Assembly (NCBI GenBank): GCA_963565915.1
Contig: OY751495.1
Coordinates: 2,604,001 to 2,668,000 of the forward strand
Length of the DNA stretch: 64,000 nucleotides
Source: Entoloma clypeatum
Lineage: Eukaryota > Basidiomycota > Agaricomycetes > Agaricales > Entolomataceae
Direction of reading: 5' to 3'
Positions within the stretch are counted from its first letter, which is position 1; each line of letters starts with the position of its first letter. Positions 34,100 through 47,389 of the stretch are shown here, piece by piece. The notes under the pieces were generated by a model that was not told the origin of the DNA, did not search any database, and worked only from the letters and a program-made list of their open reading frames with translations. The position numbers and the translations under genes are program-made.

Positions 34100-36760
34100 A
34101 GCAGGATGATGATGTTGGTTCTGCTCGCAAGTTGAGCTTGTATATGCGGTCATCCCAAATATGCCGGGGCGGTTTTTTTGGGTTTGGTGGCGGCGGCGCT
34201 TCAGGTGCTGGAGTGGTCTGCGAGCGACGTAACAGCCTGGGAATTTTTGCTGTAAGCAGGGCTTGAGGTCTGGAGCGACAGGTAGAACACTAATCAAAGC
34301 GTTGGGCTGGACGTTCGCAGCACATGCGATTCAAAAGAACGACGATACTTAATATTGTTGCCGAGTGGTTCCAAAAAAAGTGCACCAATGTGCATTGCAC
34401 TGTGGGGTTTTTGGGAGAGTAGGCTCCCCTTGCTACAGGCTTGCGTTTTCACGTCGGCTGAGCTTTGGATAGTGACCTGGTGTTGTTATATATCCAATGA
34501 ACCGCCACGCCCGGGGAGCAAGCTATTCCATGGATTATGGAAGGACCTTTCCACATGGTCAGAATGTGGAAGTCACTGCTGTGCTCGATTCCAGGCCTAC
34601 TAGGCTGAGGTTGCCGGGCTGGGTGTGACCTAAGTTTTGCTTTTGTACAACCGACGGGGTTGAACTTCTCACGACCAAAATGGCTGCTTTTGGAACGGAG
34701 ATTGGCCGCGGGGATTGGAATAATGCCATTGTTCTCTGGACAATAACTTTTATTGATATTCTAATATCAGCACCAAGGATTGGGACAATCGCCCTCTCAA
34801 CCCGCTCTGCGCTCCTCGCCGATCCGAGCCCATTTCTAGAGAGAGCTGGAAGGCGTCGATTTCCTGCAACAGCTCGACTCTTCGACAGCCTCCTGCCCCG
34901 CCCTCAACCAGGAAAAGTCGACCCTCAGCTTCTCCACCATTTGCGCCACCATGTCGAACAATGCGGGGACTGACCTCTTCCACTTACACTTCAAGATTCT
35001 TCAGCCTTCCTCCCACGACATGATTCAAGACCGACCCGGCTTTTGCAGTGACAAAACACCAGCGGAAGAGCGCCAGCGAGGTCACAGTCTACCCCGAGCC
35101 ACAAACATACGACAACGGAATCGACGCCAAACCACACACTGGGGGTGACAGCATATCGAGATCCTTCAGGCGCGGTGGGTCGTGGTTTTGCGGAGAGTGT
35201 CTCGTTGTTGAGGCTGGACGGCGTCGCGGGGGAGCTATTCATTGTCGCTTCGAGCGCCGCGTCAGAGCGACGGAGAAGTCAGAGGAGTTGGAGTTTCTTG
35301 GCGTGGAACGACGCTGCGCTGCGGTCGCTGTGGGTGAATGTCGCATCGGGGATGTCCAGGGAGATCATATGGAAGCTCACTTTCCAAGGCATATCGCCTC
35401 TGTCCAAAGTCAGGCCACCCCGCCGTCTGGGTGTGTGATCCAATGCAAGTGATATCCCTCTACCTGCGAAGGCTGCACTCCGATGGCTCCTCTCTTGTTC
35501 TCCTCCTCTTCTTCCTTCGCTGATGCTCGCTCATTTCATCTGGATCTCGTTTGGCGAATCTTGCGCTCTCTCGGTCACCTGGGACATTTGATGCCTATCT
35601 TCGTTTCTTCGCACCGCTTCCAGATTCGCCCCTTCTTTACCCTACCGAATACTGAAGCATCTTCAACACCCAAACCTCGTCCGGGGGCCTCAAGGCGTGC
35701 CTTTGTTTACCAACTCAAGGGTCGGTGAGAGTCAGTGCCAGGGTAATACGTTGACGAGCAGGGAGGGGACTTTGCTTAATGACGGCGATGTAGAGACGGC
35801 GAGTCGCAGCCCGACGTGATTTTGGGAATTATAACGGGATGGGATCGTCGAGCGGCCATTCCTAATGATATTAACTCCACTTTAAAGTTGTCTGCAACCG
35901 TGGGTGGCAGCACCTTGTCCTGGTTGAGACGAGTGTGTTCGACGCGGTAGTTTGGGGCGATAACACAGAGCAATATTGTGATGGTGAGGATAAGGCCGAG
36001 GCCAGCAAAATATGTGTACTTGGTTCTTGAGGCTGAGTTCCTGAATGGGTCGATGGACCATGGCGTAAATCGGGCCGCCAGGGAATACAGAGGCGGCTAC
36101 CGGACAGCACCAGTGTCCTATGAACCTCTGACTGGGATTCATGAAGGGTATGCGATCTGGGTCATGCTTGGCTGGTGGACTCAGGCCTGGAGCTGTCATG
36201 TCAGTCGCATTCTAATCCAGAGAAAGTCGCGGTGTCACGGTGTCACGTAGATGTGACCTTCCTCCTCCATACTCGCTTGCTTCGACGCCGAATCGACGGT
36301 TCCGATCCTTCGACGGTTCCAATGCCTCAAGGCCTCAGGCCTTAACATTCACCGTTAAAACAGTCGTGTAAATGTGACACCGGAGTATCGAATGAGACAG
36401 CATGACACGATGTCGGTGTCTTTGCCACACCCATGCTACTCGCATCATGCCAATTCCTCCCTGCCCGGGCCACGCCCCCTCCGTTGGACACACGTGTTCG
36501 CCTAGTACATACGAGTTGGTGGGAATTTTCCGCTTTTCCAACCAGACACGCGATATCTTGCATTTAGATTTGGAGCCGAAAAACACCGGTTTAAATCCTG
36601 AAAGTCTGATCTTTGGTTTCAACGTGTCGTCGACCCTGAGGTGGACTTTCTGTCGAAACATTTGATGCACAGGCGCAGAACAGGCGCGCACCCCAAGTTG
36701 TACTGACATACATATTCATTCCACACGTCAGGAGATGGCGTCAACTGGGTTATCTTGAAG
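34100..36760. other. 2.7-kb region without recognised genes
   Basis: Open frames exist (for example about 34958-35440 and 35480-35730 on the plus strand), but the pieces do not join into a protein family I recognise and codon patterns look unconvincing. There are small tandem duplications (ggtgtcac repeated at about 36232-36248; cgacggttcc repeated at about 36290-36320). A fast-evolving gene cannot be excluded. Confidence 0.35.
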
Positions 36761-36769
36761 ATATATAAA
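36761..36769 (+). promoter_or_regulatory. TATA box
   Basis: The sequence atatataaa lies about 50 bp upstream of the ATG at 36818, an apt distance for a TATA element of the downstream gene. Confidence 0.5.
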
Positions 36770-36817
36770 TGCAGGCCGCGTGGAGGCCCCTGCGTTGCCT
36801 CTCTCTCCCGCAATCCC

Positions 36818-38478
36818 ATGTCACTCTCTCAACAGCGCCCTGGTTTGTTCACTTCTCCAAACGTCGTTGTTCTTTCGTATTCAATTCCTAACGAAACGAC
36901 TAAGACCCCGGTGCGACCATCGACTATCTGGGTTTGAAACGGTGAGTGCACTGCTGCTTCCGCACATCACTTATCCTTTCGTCTATGTCGTTAGACAAAT
37001 TGAAACAGAGGTACGATGTCCTTTCTCCTTGGCATTGCTTATGCCTTGTACTCATTACGTTCGCACGACCGAAAGCTGCTAGATGATGTGAAAACATTAG
37101 CGGTGGGGTTGCATCAACTGCGACGGAGCTATCGCGTCGTCGAGGTGGCTAAGCGTCTTTCGAACAAGACGGGTGACATACTCCTGCAATTCTACGACAC
37201 TTTGGAGAAGTTGGATCCGGATAAGAAGGCACTGGAGACCGATTGAGACGCCCTCGCTATATCCTCATCCAAGGTAGTGATAGAGCTGGGGACGTTCTGG
37301 GAACTACTCGTCGAAATCCCCGATTTTACGGTGGGTCTCTGATTTTGTGCCTCGATTGCACTTGTATATATAATTTGTTGATGGCGCCTTGGTGGACAGA
37401 ATGAGAGCCGGGAGCTCAAAAGTTTGGTCAAGAACTGCGAACTATACTTGACGGTGGGTCTGCCGTCACGAGTCGCTTCCGGAAGCGAGCTAACGGCTCT
37501 CAATTGGAACCAGTCGAAGGGTCTTGAACTTAAAAAGCGTAAATCATCATCGGTTTCAATCGCACCAATTCATGTAGCTGATACTTTTTTTGAAATTCAT
37601 AGAACACGTGTTTGACAGCGAGAGCATGCGGACCCTCATCAAAGACATGGGTGAAGGAGTCAGCGAGCACTTGAAGGCGATAATCATAGAGACCAGGATT
37701 TTCAGTATTTATGGTGAGTAAGATGTTGATCCCACTCCCCATTTCAATGAAGCCTTGAGTTTATTAGGTTTGCCTGCCGTTCAATATGAGCAGAGACGCG
37801 AAGAACAAAGCGCCCTCACTATGCTCACCGTATCAACTGTCATGTCAGCCGTCGCTGCCACCACTCTTCAAGCCTCAATCAGCTACACTCCCCGCTCACC
37901 CCTCGTGGATGGTTTCTGGTTCATCGCTCTTGTTCTGAGCATGGGAGCAACCTTTCACGGTCTTATATTAACCTCTCGAAGTTATTCGAACTAGTAAGCA
38001 CCCCTGCCTGCCTCCTCGCAGACAATCGCTACCGGCCGCTTTTCCGGGCATTGATGGAGGTGTATGGAATACTTTTCCTTGCCATGTCCATCATTTCCTT
38101 CTCCGTAGGACTTGTGTTGTTTGCCTATACCTGCACCAAGGTTTTCATTTTTCATATTGGTTTTTTGCTCAGGATACTCAACCATGTCGATCTCAGGGAG
38201 GGCCAACAGCGATTACGACCGTGGCCGTCACTGCCGTCATCTCTTTTACATTGTTTCTCAATATTTTACCGTCTAGATACATGGAGGGCCTCTACGAGAT
38301 TGTGGAGAGATTCGTTCCCGCGTTGAATCGTCTCGTTTTGATGTTCAGGAACCCCACCCGCCCTCCGTCGCGGTCCAATTCAGGGCTAGGAAGCAAGGTT
38401 TTCGATCCCAAATGCCCAACTCCCCACAAGCAAACCAGCGGGGCCTTGTCCCAAGAGATCATGGTCGAGGAGGTGTGA
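36818..38478 (+). pseudogene. Multi-pass membrane protein of unknown function, disrupted
   Basis: The N-terminus reads MSLSQQRPGLFTSPNVVVLS. The exon-1 junction could not be fixed. A long soluble part follows: 37016-37312, then short exons near 37401-37454, 37515-37539 and 37606-37710. Next come three or four hydrophobic segments (TVMSAVAATTLQ, GFWFIALVLSMGATF, ILFLAMSIISFSVGLVLF, TTVAVTAVISFTLFL) and a basic tail ending at 38478. Two lesions are seen. An in-frame TGA at 37244-37246 sits where CGA would fit, in an otherwise open exon. A one-base frameshift lies near 37975-37990, just after the second hydrophobic segment. The layout resembles lineage-specific mushroom membrane proteins; I cannot name a function. 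Confidence 0.6.
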
Positions 38479-38876
38479 GAGCACATGGAAAGAGTTATAT
38501 TTATCCTTCGAGTTGTCGACGCGACAGAGCCATGCTGGGGGGTGACCAAGGGGGGAGGGAGCGTGGAGAAACGTCGGAAACAAGAGGAGAGGGCTACCGC
38601 CACAACCAGCACTGCTGGCAACAAGCCACCGAAACCCCATGATGGTGGTCACCACTGAATCTCCTGCAAATAGCCTTGTGCCATCATTTTGGTGTTGGTC
38701 AAACTTGACTGGAGGTTCTTGGCCTTATAGTATGTAGCCATCGCCTCCGTATGATGCAGGACTCTAGGCAGTACTTACACATGTATAAATCTGTCGAGAA
38801 GGAGTACAACGATTAGTACGTAAAGTCTGAGACTGCACATCTGATCATACTCGTACACTTTGGCTTGATATCCACC
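38479..38876. other. Convergent intergenic gap
   Basis: About 400 bp between two gene 3' ends that face each other. No coding feature seen; probably 3' UTRs and terminators. Confidence 0.45.
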
Positions 38877-40586
38877 TCAAGCCTGTTTCGACTTGTAAAA
38901 CCCATCCCTATCCCACTCCCCAGGTTCCTCACCCTCCCTCACCCTCCCCAATCTCTTGTCTGTCAACGCCGCAGCCCTCACGAACAGCGTCCCATCCAAC
39001 TTTTCTACCCCCTCCAACCCCGTATTCTTGAAATCAGGAAGCCCCGCCTCTCGTGAACCATACAATTCCCCATAGTGCACGAAAGCACGCTGTATCTTCG
39101 AAATGTGATCGTCCGGATGCACTATACCATTCTCGACGATAGGCAGCCACGGGTTCGGTATCACACCTTTAGATTCACGCGACAAAAGCGCGTCCTTGTG
39201 AGGAGTAGGGCGGCGGCCTGGCGGCATCGGGTGCGCAGAAGTTGTGTTGTAGAAGCTCTGGACGTCAAATCCAGGACGACCGCGAGATACCCACCAGCTG
39301 AGGGCTGTAAAGAGGTAGCTTTTGAGGAGAAGGGCTTGTGTAGAAGGGGCCAAGGAGAGGTAGGAGGGAAGGAAGAGCGATGATGTGACCAAGTGCAGGC
39401 TGCAAAAGCGTGGTCAACACAATGCTAACTTTTATCAAGCAAGAATGGACGAACTGGAAAAAGTCAGCGTTGAAAGGTTTACCGGGCTGCGAGCCGCCAA
39501 TGGCATAGATAAGAGAGTTCATCCAACTGAGTTCCTCAATCCTGCGCTCCACATCGCGCGGGTTCGTGGCGTCGACATGCCAGTCTCGCATGTGTTTCGC
39601 TAAAGCAGCGCCGTGGTCCGTCGTCGTAGTGGTGTACATACCTTTGTCTTCGACGTCTTGGACTTCGCTAAGCTCTGGGTCTTCAAGGACGCGTGCTAGG
39701 ATTGTAAAAACATGGACTCTGCCAATCGATGACAGTTAGTTAGCCTGAGTCACTTCCAAGATAACGAGCGACTCCAACCGGGACACCGCATCTCCAAGCC
39801 CATAAGTGGACTTGTGTCCGTCGAAGAAAGATTCTGGAATACGTGCCGAGGAATCATCGCTATGAACCGCTGCCTGCGCAAGACCTACATATTTACCATC
39901 AGCAAAGGTTTGTGTTCATCAAAACTGAAAAGCGTCCACCTTCTGCAACCATTCCTGGAAGACAAAATTCAAAGCCATATCCAATATGAATCATAGGGTG
40001 CAACACGCCGCCAAGGAAACGACCGAGCATATCCGGCTGTCGTCCTTCATGTGCGTGATTGTATTCTTTGCTGAAGACGAACTTCTCGACTGTGGACGCG
40101 ATACCTTGTTCCCTTATCTTCTCGGTGAAGAAGGCAAGATAGGCGGAGTAGTATCTACCATTTTTCAACAGTCAAAACGCTGTCAGCAAATGAAATAGGT
40201 ACTTCTTGTCGCTTATATGGTCTTTGAAGTTCTCGGGCGTGATCGCTCCAGGTGATTCGAATGCGGGACGCTGATAACTGCTGTCGAGTTTGTAGCCCGC
40301 CTTGATGGCATCCCCCGGCGCACCAAGGGCCCAGATGGCAAGCGCGCGGTGAGAAATGTGACTGCGACATCGTTAGTTCGGGCAACAAATTCAAGAAATA
40401 TGCCGCTCACTTGTGGAAACCCCTGTCATTGAAGAAGATATGCCACCTGGTATGGTTGTCCCTCAAGACTTCCTGCAAGGCGGTGGTTGTTTCAGGATTG
40501 GCACCTGGCCACACTCTCGGAATGAGGGTGGACGGCGGTGCGCATGGAGGAGGAAAGAGATCGTGGTTGCTGGCGGTGCTCGTCAT
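38877..40586 (-). CDS. Questin oxidase-like protein (DUF4243 family)
   Basis: Members include GedK-type questin oxidase and AflY-like proteins, which perform Baeyer-Villiger-type oxidation in polyketide pathways. No other pathway gene lies nearby, so the substrate is open. Exons on the minus strand: 40586-40411, 40361-40203, 40154-39940, 39884-39779, 39718-39455, 39399-38877, giving 480 aa. Family blocks: LQEVLRDNHTRWHIFFNDRG, FHNHISHRALAIWALGA, LGGVLHPMIHIGYGFEF, GLAQAAVHSDD, EELSWMNSLIYAIGG, FFHLHLVTSSLFLPSY and the C-terminal ISKIQRAFVHYGELYG. All introns are GT-AG, 48-60 nt. A TATA-like ctataaaagc sits only about 30 bp upstream of the ATG, so the leader may be very short. Confidence 0.88.
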
Positions 40587-40722
40587 GATGGTGTAAGACT
40601 TAGTACTTCTAGCTTTTATAGATGGGCGTTGGACGATTCGTAAGTGGTACATGTTGACGTCATACACCTGACGTAGGTCGTTCTCAGGTCTATTTGAAGC
40701 AGAATTTGCCTGAATTGGAACA

Positions 40723-42161
40723 TTACTCGGATACGACAAGACCATCCACAATAATCTCTCTCTCGCTCTCGCTGAAAACCGTGTACTCCCTCGGCTCTGG
40801 ATCCGTGACGGTAGATATCGAAAAAGCACCCTTCATGAGTTCAGGTAGCAACCCCTTCTGCTGAATGACAGTCATGCCCTCTGTAGTCACCGTGAGTTGG
40901 TGCAACGGCTCCAACCCCGCTTGAACCCTGTCACGTAAGAACAGCATGAGAGACCCCGCATAATCGATGGGTGTGATAAGGAGCCGCGTGAGCGAGGGGA
41001 CCATGGCGTCAGGGGGGACGTCAGGATCGAACAGCGCAACGTAATAGTGGTCCGCGCAACCGTAGAGCATGAGCGACTGTAAACTCGTCATGCAAAGCAG
41101 AAATTCGCGAAATTCGTTTCCATCATAATACATCTCGCCAAATATGGCGAGGTGGGTGAGCTGCTTGTGCTGGAACAGCTGAAAGATGTATTGTACATCC
41201 GTGTCGCGGAGAACTTGAGGCAACGCTTGTGTTCTGTCGAAATCCGGAGTGACGAGGATATCTCGAAGCGTTAACGATCTCAGGTTTGGAGCGTCCAGGA
41301 TGTTTATGAGAGGTATTATATCGTCGAGGTAGCCGATGTTCAAGGATTCCAGGGCGGGTAAACGTATGGCGGGTATGAGCTGACGTGGGTTGACGGCTGG
41401 TGCAACACCCACCCATTCAAAGTAACGGAGTCTGAATCGACACTGAAGGAGGATTTCGTGCAGCTCTTGGAGGTGTATTTTGTCTTGTTCTCCAATGTAA
41501 CCCAACACCAGCGACGTCAGGGCAGAGGTGTCCCACATCGACCACGCAATGTAAAAATTGGTTCGATGCACAGGAGGGAACGGAAAAGGCCTAGGTGTCT
41601 TTGGTTTATCCCTTCGCAGTCTCAGTGTAATGTCGTGCCGGACTTCGTACTCGTACTCCTCCAGAGACGGCATCAAGCCCATCAACTGCCGCCATAACAT
41701 CGGCGTCAAATGGTAGGTGATTCCCTTGATCTTGAGACGCCGGACACGATGGCCATGACTTTGGAAGATCGTCACGAGCTCGTGAGGATACAAGTGTCTG
41801 AAGGCGTCAACAACCAACGTCACCATGCAATCGTTTGACCGCTTGAAACGCGCTATAGCCCATGGATGCTCTTGTTCAGCTCGTACACATCGCATGTGAA
41901 TGTTGATCCAGAGAAGTGGTGAACTGAGAGCGATATTCCTCCATCGTTGGCATACATGGGAGATGGGAATGATGGCCTGGCTACCAAGACGAGTGGGTCC
42001 ATTTTGATATATGATAAGAAAGACGCTGTAGAGGATGTCTGCGCTGAGTCTTGTGATAGGTGGCCCGTCCATTTGGTTTGACTTATCTTATGGGCGGGAT
42101 ATGAACAACCAGAAGATATAAACCAAGAATACTGCTCACCAACGATGTTATCTGAGGCCAT
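40723..42161 (-). CDS. F-box/LRR protein
   Basis: A first exon (42161-42140) joins through a 53-nt intron to one long exon (42086-40723), giving 461 aa. The long exon also has its own ATG at 42072 as an alternative start. The F-box core is at about residues 18-67: RLSADILYSVFLIIYQ, then ISHVCQRWRNIALSSPLLW. Leucine-rich repeats follow (VRRLKIKGI, LTSLVLGYI, LESLNIGYL, LRSLTLRDI, LTHLAIFGE, LQSLMLYGC). It is predicted to be an SCF adaptor with unknown target. Divergent with the RhoGEF gene across 344 bp. Confidence 0.85.
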
Positions 42162-42505
42162 GAGAGTGGTTCAAGCTGAAGCTGGAGACAACAAAAGTTG
42201 AGACCTAATTAGCGCGCCCATCCCTGACGGCGTTTTGTACAGGGACGATGTAAAGGGGGATCCGTTGGCAAATTTGAGGGAATGTATAACACTGCCACAA
42301 TGTTACGTATCCGGTCGTGCGGCAAACGTGGTGCAATTTTTTGCACCAAATTCCGGGGTCGAAGGCCTGGAGGGAGGTTGGAGGGCTTGACTTGACCTTC
42401 AAAATCCCAACATACATTATATGACCTCAGGAAGGCGTTGTCGTCGTGGTCGACGTCGTGGACAAGACAGAGGTTTATTTGGGTATTATTTTGTTGTAAT
42501 TATAC
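42162..42505. promoter_or_regulatory. Divergent promoter region F-box / RhoGEF
   Basis: A 344-bp region between two divergent start codons. It must carry both promoters. No TATA box or known operator is clear. Confidence 0.4.
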
Positions 42506-45500
42506 ATGACGTTGTTGTCAAACAACCTCATTGGTCACTCTATGTATCATCTCTATTCGTCGACCATGTCGTTGGCTCGGACTCTTACTTCACGTAGCAA
42601 ATCGCGCTCGCCGATACCACCAACCAAGAAAGCGCGCAATTTCTTTCCACCATCACACTATGCAGCGGCGGCTGGAATAGCATATACGCCATCACTGCAG
42701 AGCGAGACCAGCGAATCCAACCGTTCAACCAACTCTAGTGTGTTGGATGAAACCCAGCCGGATCCGGAGGTGGACTATGAGAGCCCTTTTATGCCAGTAT
42801 CGTATGGCCCGGAGTCAGAGACCACGTCGCTCTCATCGCTCGAATTAAAATCGTCTGGCCATCATCAGTTTTTTGGAGGTACATCGGCGTCAAAACGCGA
42901 AAAACGTCAAAGCCACATTGACGACCTTGAGACCCAACTTTTGCCGTCTCTTAGGGATACGATCGACCGCATGACGCGTCCTCCTTACCAAATGGAGTTT
43001 CTGTCTTCACCCAGCACCGGGTTCCATCTTGACGTCCCAAAGTCCCCAAATAATATCAGACACAACCAACCTTCTTCGCCACATTATTCGACCACCACGA
43101 CAGAACCTTCCTCCTTGAAAGCTTACTCGACGCCCAGCGAAGTCTCAACACCAAGGGTCAATCTGCCTACAAAGTCCACTCTGAAATCCGCACTGCGGGC
43201 TCCCAGGGTTGAAGACCTGGCCCCGCCGTCGCCACCCTCCGGAGTGTCATTGAAATCAGTTCTGACCAATAAGGCATCGACCGGAAGCCTTCGTACCTCA
43301 AGAGCTGCAGGGGACAGAGCGACTGGCAGACGCATGTTGAAGGTGACAGTTCAGCGTAATATTGCATATGCTGATGCTGATTCTGACCAGCCTTCGAGAC
43401 CAGCGGTTCCTTCCCCTTGCACATCGCCGGGCACGACGGGGTCAGCGCCAAAAAACGACCATCGAGGATTCACGAATCAGGTGGAATCGAAATCCTTCCA
43501 AAATTCTGGGATTCCACGCCCACGCAAAAAGTTTCAAACCCGTCAGTCTCCAGAAGAGTTTTCCACCATCCGAGATCGCCAGAATCTCAAAGTCGCACAC
43601 ACGGAGGTAATCCCCTCGAGCTCGGAAAGCGAAGTCGAAAGGAAGCACAATTCTCGAAGCAAAGACCAGAGGGTGGCTGGAGCTCAAAGTACAGCCAATC
43701 TATCATGGAAGAATGACCGAATAGTGGGTCTTGGTTTCGACTTTGATCCCATGCCGAGAAGGGAACGGCGGCGGGAGACTGTAGAGCGAGAACCTCAGAA
43801 TGCTCCCCAGCCAAGATCATCCTCGACGCAACGGTCTAAATCCAAGCGAGACTCGAATGCCATACTCACTGTTGAGAACGACCTTGACGAAGCCCATTTG
43901 AGGCGGAGAGCAGCGCTCATGGGAATCGTCTCTGGGCTTGAACGCGAAATGGGAGCGCCTTTGGTGGGAGCGGCAAGTGAGGACAGCGAGTATTTTGGGG
44001 AACACGGGGTTGCTATTAGCGGGTCAAGCAATCTTACAGACGACCCCCCCGGACAGGTTGGGAATGGCTCCGACCACGAAGATGAGGTCCTCAGGGACCG
44101 TCGATCACGGCTTCTACAAAATGAGGGCAAAAGGAAATCGACTCGTATACCAACATTTCTGGTATCGTCCGACAACGATGATGACAGGTTACGGCAAAGT
44201 AGATCATCAACAATCCGCTCTCTCCCCGTTCACCCCACCCGCGCTCCCTTCCCTGACGATTCCATCACGCAAAAACGAAGATTGTCGAGATCGCCGATTA
44301 TTCCCCAGTCCGATCCTCCCTCTCTTCCAGCAGCGCTCAGAAGACACTCTGTTTATCATCAGTCGCAGACCCCCAATATTACAGCAGACAGATTGCAAAT
44401 GTCATCTGGGCAACAAAAACAGACCACAAAACATTGTGAACCTGCTCGGAAACATCGCGACGCTGGTGATGGTAGCGCTGCTCCCATCGCAGATCGCGAA
44501 TACCGCACATCTGGCGTCGCACTTTCTGAGGCCGTCAGTGACTATTATGGGCTGGAGCGACGACGAGTCAGTCAGGCGCCGTCGCAAGAGAGTGATCTTT
44601 CTTCCGCGGGAAGCGTGTACTGGGACGAAAACTGTGACTCGGAATTGAGTGCCGGTGCTGAAAGCCTCTTTAAAGGACTCGGCCAGGATCATAGTAAGGG
44701 GAGGGAAAACGAGGAGCATCAGGTATGTGGCTTTCGCCCTCTGCATACCACACATCGTCTGATTATCTGTTAAAGGAGAGTGTTGCAAGGGCGTTCCGTG
44801 CTACCACCTTCCTGAGGACTCAAAGCCCACCATTGCTCGACCGCCACATCCAAAACAACCATAACACCCCACGTACACCTTCAGTCCCCCGATTACCGGA
44901 AGAACCACGTCCTCCTCTACCACCTGATAAAGGCCCTTATGAGACTCAGAGACAGACAGAGGCTCAGCGACAAGAGCTTATCTTTGACCTCCATGAGAGC
45001 CAACGAGACTTTGTCAATCGCATGCAGGTGTTCCTCCGGCTCTTCGTCCTCCCTCTCCGGGTCCATGACAGCAGGATGTGGATCTCCGGCGTGCCCTCCG
45101 AAGTCGCTCGTCTCTTTGACTGGCTGGAGGACATCATTGTCCTCCACACCCAGATCCTGTCTTCGCTAGAGAGGATGCGGGACGCACAATATCCTGTCGT
45201 GCACCGGGTTGCGGAGTCTTTGCGCGCGTTTGTGCCCAGGTTCGAGGTCTACCAGCCGTATCTCGTCAAGTTCACCGATATTGCGGCGCTGATTGGGCAG
45301 TTGATGCAAGATGAGGAGAGCGACTTTGGGGAGTTTATGGAGATGCAGGAGAGTGTCCCGGAGTGTGTCGGGTGGAACTTTGAGCGGTTTTTAGTGGAGC
45401 CTGTCAACCGACTGACTAGGTTCCCGGAATTTTTCAGGGTGCGTGATTGCCCTTTTTGCGGTCTCTACAGGGGACACCTCACGTCCTTTCTTAGCGGCTG

Positions 45501-47063
45501 CTAGAGTTGACGCCCAAGGACCATCCTGATTACCTGTCGACGTTCTCGCTGGTGCATGGCATGGACATGGTCATCCGCGTGCTCACTGAAGTGAAAATCC
45601 GGGAAGAAGAGTATGAGACGATCAAGATGATTTCGAGCCAGATTCATGGATTGTCTTCTGAGGTTCAACTTGCGACTCGGGAACGACGGCTGCTGCATCA
45701 AGGGATACTCTACCTTGTCGACGTGGACACCGGCGCCGGAGAACCGAAAATTTCGCAGTACTTCCATCCAGGGACAATGCACCTTATTGATGCGAGGCCC
45801 AATCCTCCAATCCGTTCAAGCAGGCTTGCAAGTGCCGTCAATCTATGGGACGCTAAACGCACAAGGTCGGAGTCTACGAGCTCAGGAGGTACAAGCGGCG
45901 TCTCTTTTGAATTTGTCTCTTCCTCGGAGCCACCGACGACGCCTTCCTCGCCATTCTTCTCCTCGTTTCGGCTGACGATGCCTGCTGGGCGACTGAACAA
46001 GAACAAAGTGAACGAGAAAAAAAGGAAGACGCAGATTCCCAAGTTGAGCAAGAGCAAGATCCCGGCGTCGCCTAGTCCTGTTCCGATTAAGCGGAATGCA
46101 GCCGTCTCGAGTTTGTCAAGTCATCAAGAAGACGGACCAGGCTCAGGATCGGGGCCAGGGGAGGCTTGCGTTCATGTCTTTGTATTTGATGATCTTGTTG
46201 TGTTTGCCTCTCCTGGACCACCGGCATCCTCGGATTATGTTGCTTCTTCTGCTGGTGGCGCGACGAATACTACCGAGACCGACCGATGGACCCTCTTAAA
46301 AAATATCGGCGTTGTGAGGATATTGGGAGTTGAAGACACAGAAGAGAAGCAACCTCTGAATGGCTCACTTGTGGATCGTGGATTCTTGGATAGGACTATC
46401 GCACTGGACGTTCTCCCTGTGGACCTCAACAAGCTTAACCATGTGGATCGATGTGATGGTTCTGGTTCTGTAACTGTTTTGCGACTTGCTATTCCTCGGG
46501 AGCCTGGACCATCTCAAGATCTCTACTCGAACTCAAGCTCGGGGTGTCGTGTAACCTCTCGGCGGTACGCGGACGATACCATGAATACAACCACTACTAC
46601 TGTTATGGATACCGGAGAGGCAGAGACGAGACGAAGATCGTGGATATCTGTATTTGAGCAGTGTTTCCGGTATACGCTCTGTTCGATCTCGAGGTGGAAT
46701 TACACAAACCAATCCGTGCAACTTGTCAACACCCAAGGCGAACTTCTGAAGTCAATCAAGGATGCGGATCTCGCATTGGATACATATCAGAGTGTCTTCT
46801 CGCTGTTAGCGTCGGGGCTGCCATTGCCGAAGAGTCCATCAGTGCAGGTCATGGCTGGGATGGACCGGGTTGACTTCAACGTTGGAGACGCGGGAAGGGA
46901 TGGTTATGGTTATGATGGGGATGAGAATGCGATAAGAGAGAGGGAGAGAGAGGAACGGGGGTGGTGGAGCGTGAGGTTTAGACAGGTCATGAAAGAGTTG
47001 CAGCGGCGGGATGTAACGCTAGCTGAGGCGCAAACGCTGAGTTGCGAGAGTGGTGTAACGTGA
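42506..47063 (+). CDS. Rho guanine-nucleotide exchange factor (DH-domain protein)
   Basis: Exons 42506-44722, 44776-45438, 45495-47063 give 1482 aa; a start at the in-frame ATG 42566 is equally possible. The first ~800 residues are Ser, Pro and Arg rich, without a fold. The DH domain lies at about residues 804-1020: ELIFDLHESQRDFVNRMQVF, then RFLVEPVNRLTRFPEFFRRL, LELTPKDHPDY and the closing helix DMVIRVLTEVKIREEE. After a Ser-rich insert a probable split PH domain follows (HVFVFDDLVVFA, then DRWTLLKNIGVVRILGV). DH-PH proteins load GTP on Rho/Cdc42-type GTPases at the cell cortex. Intron 2 has two candidate acceptors; the one at 45494 restores the DH block RRLLELTPKDHPD. Confidence 0.88.
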
Positions 47064-47389
47064 AGGAAATGCGCTTCAAGCTCTGTGGGCTCCTTGAAAG
47101 ACGCGGCCACGTCCTCGGAACCAGAAGGGATGACAGTTGACCGCATCAAGTAGACCGGGAGGCAAAGGAACTCGCGAAATCAAAATGCGTCAAGTTACAA
47201 TGATAGAGATCTGAATCGTTATGATTCTGGACGATTTTTTGGCTGTAAGGCATCATATATACCGTAAGCTCACACTTCTCGAATCGGCATTCCACAATGT
47301 CAAGAAGCGTCACCTACCCAATGGATTGACCGCTAGTGTCGAATGTGTAAGATGAAACGTGAGGCATCTGTGAACTTTTGGATCTCATT
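47064..47389. other. Convergent intergenic gap
   Basis: About 330 bp between the RhoGEF stop and the 3' end of the Crinkler-kinase pseudogene. No gene seen. Confidence 0.4.

Noticed and set aside
34958..35440. Possible gene in the 34-36.8 kb gap
   Set aside because: Neighbouring frames can be strung together, but without family match, consistent splice sites or a clear end the call is not supportable.
42240..42420. Minus-strand 70-residue frame as a small gene between F-box and RhoGEF
   Set aside because: It has no family features and lies in the shared promoter region.
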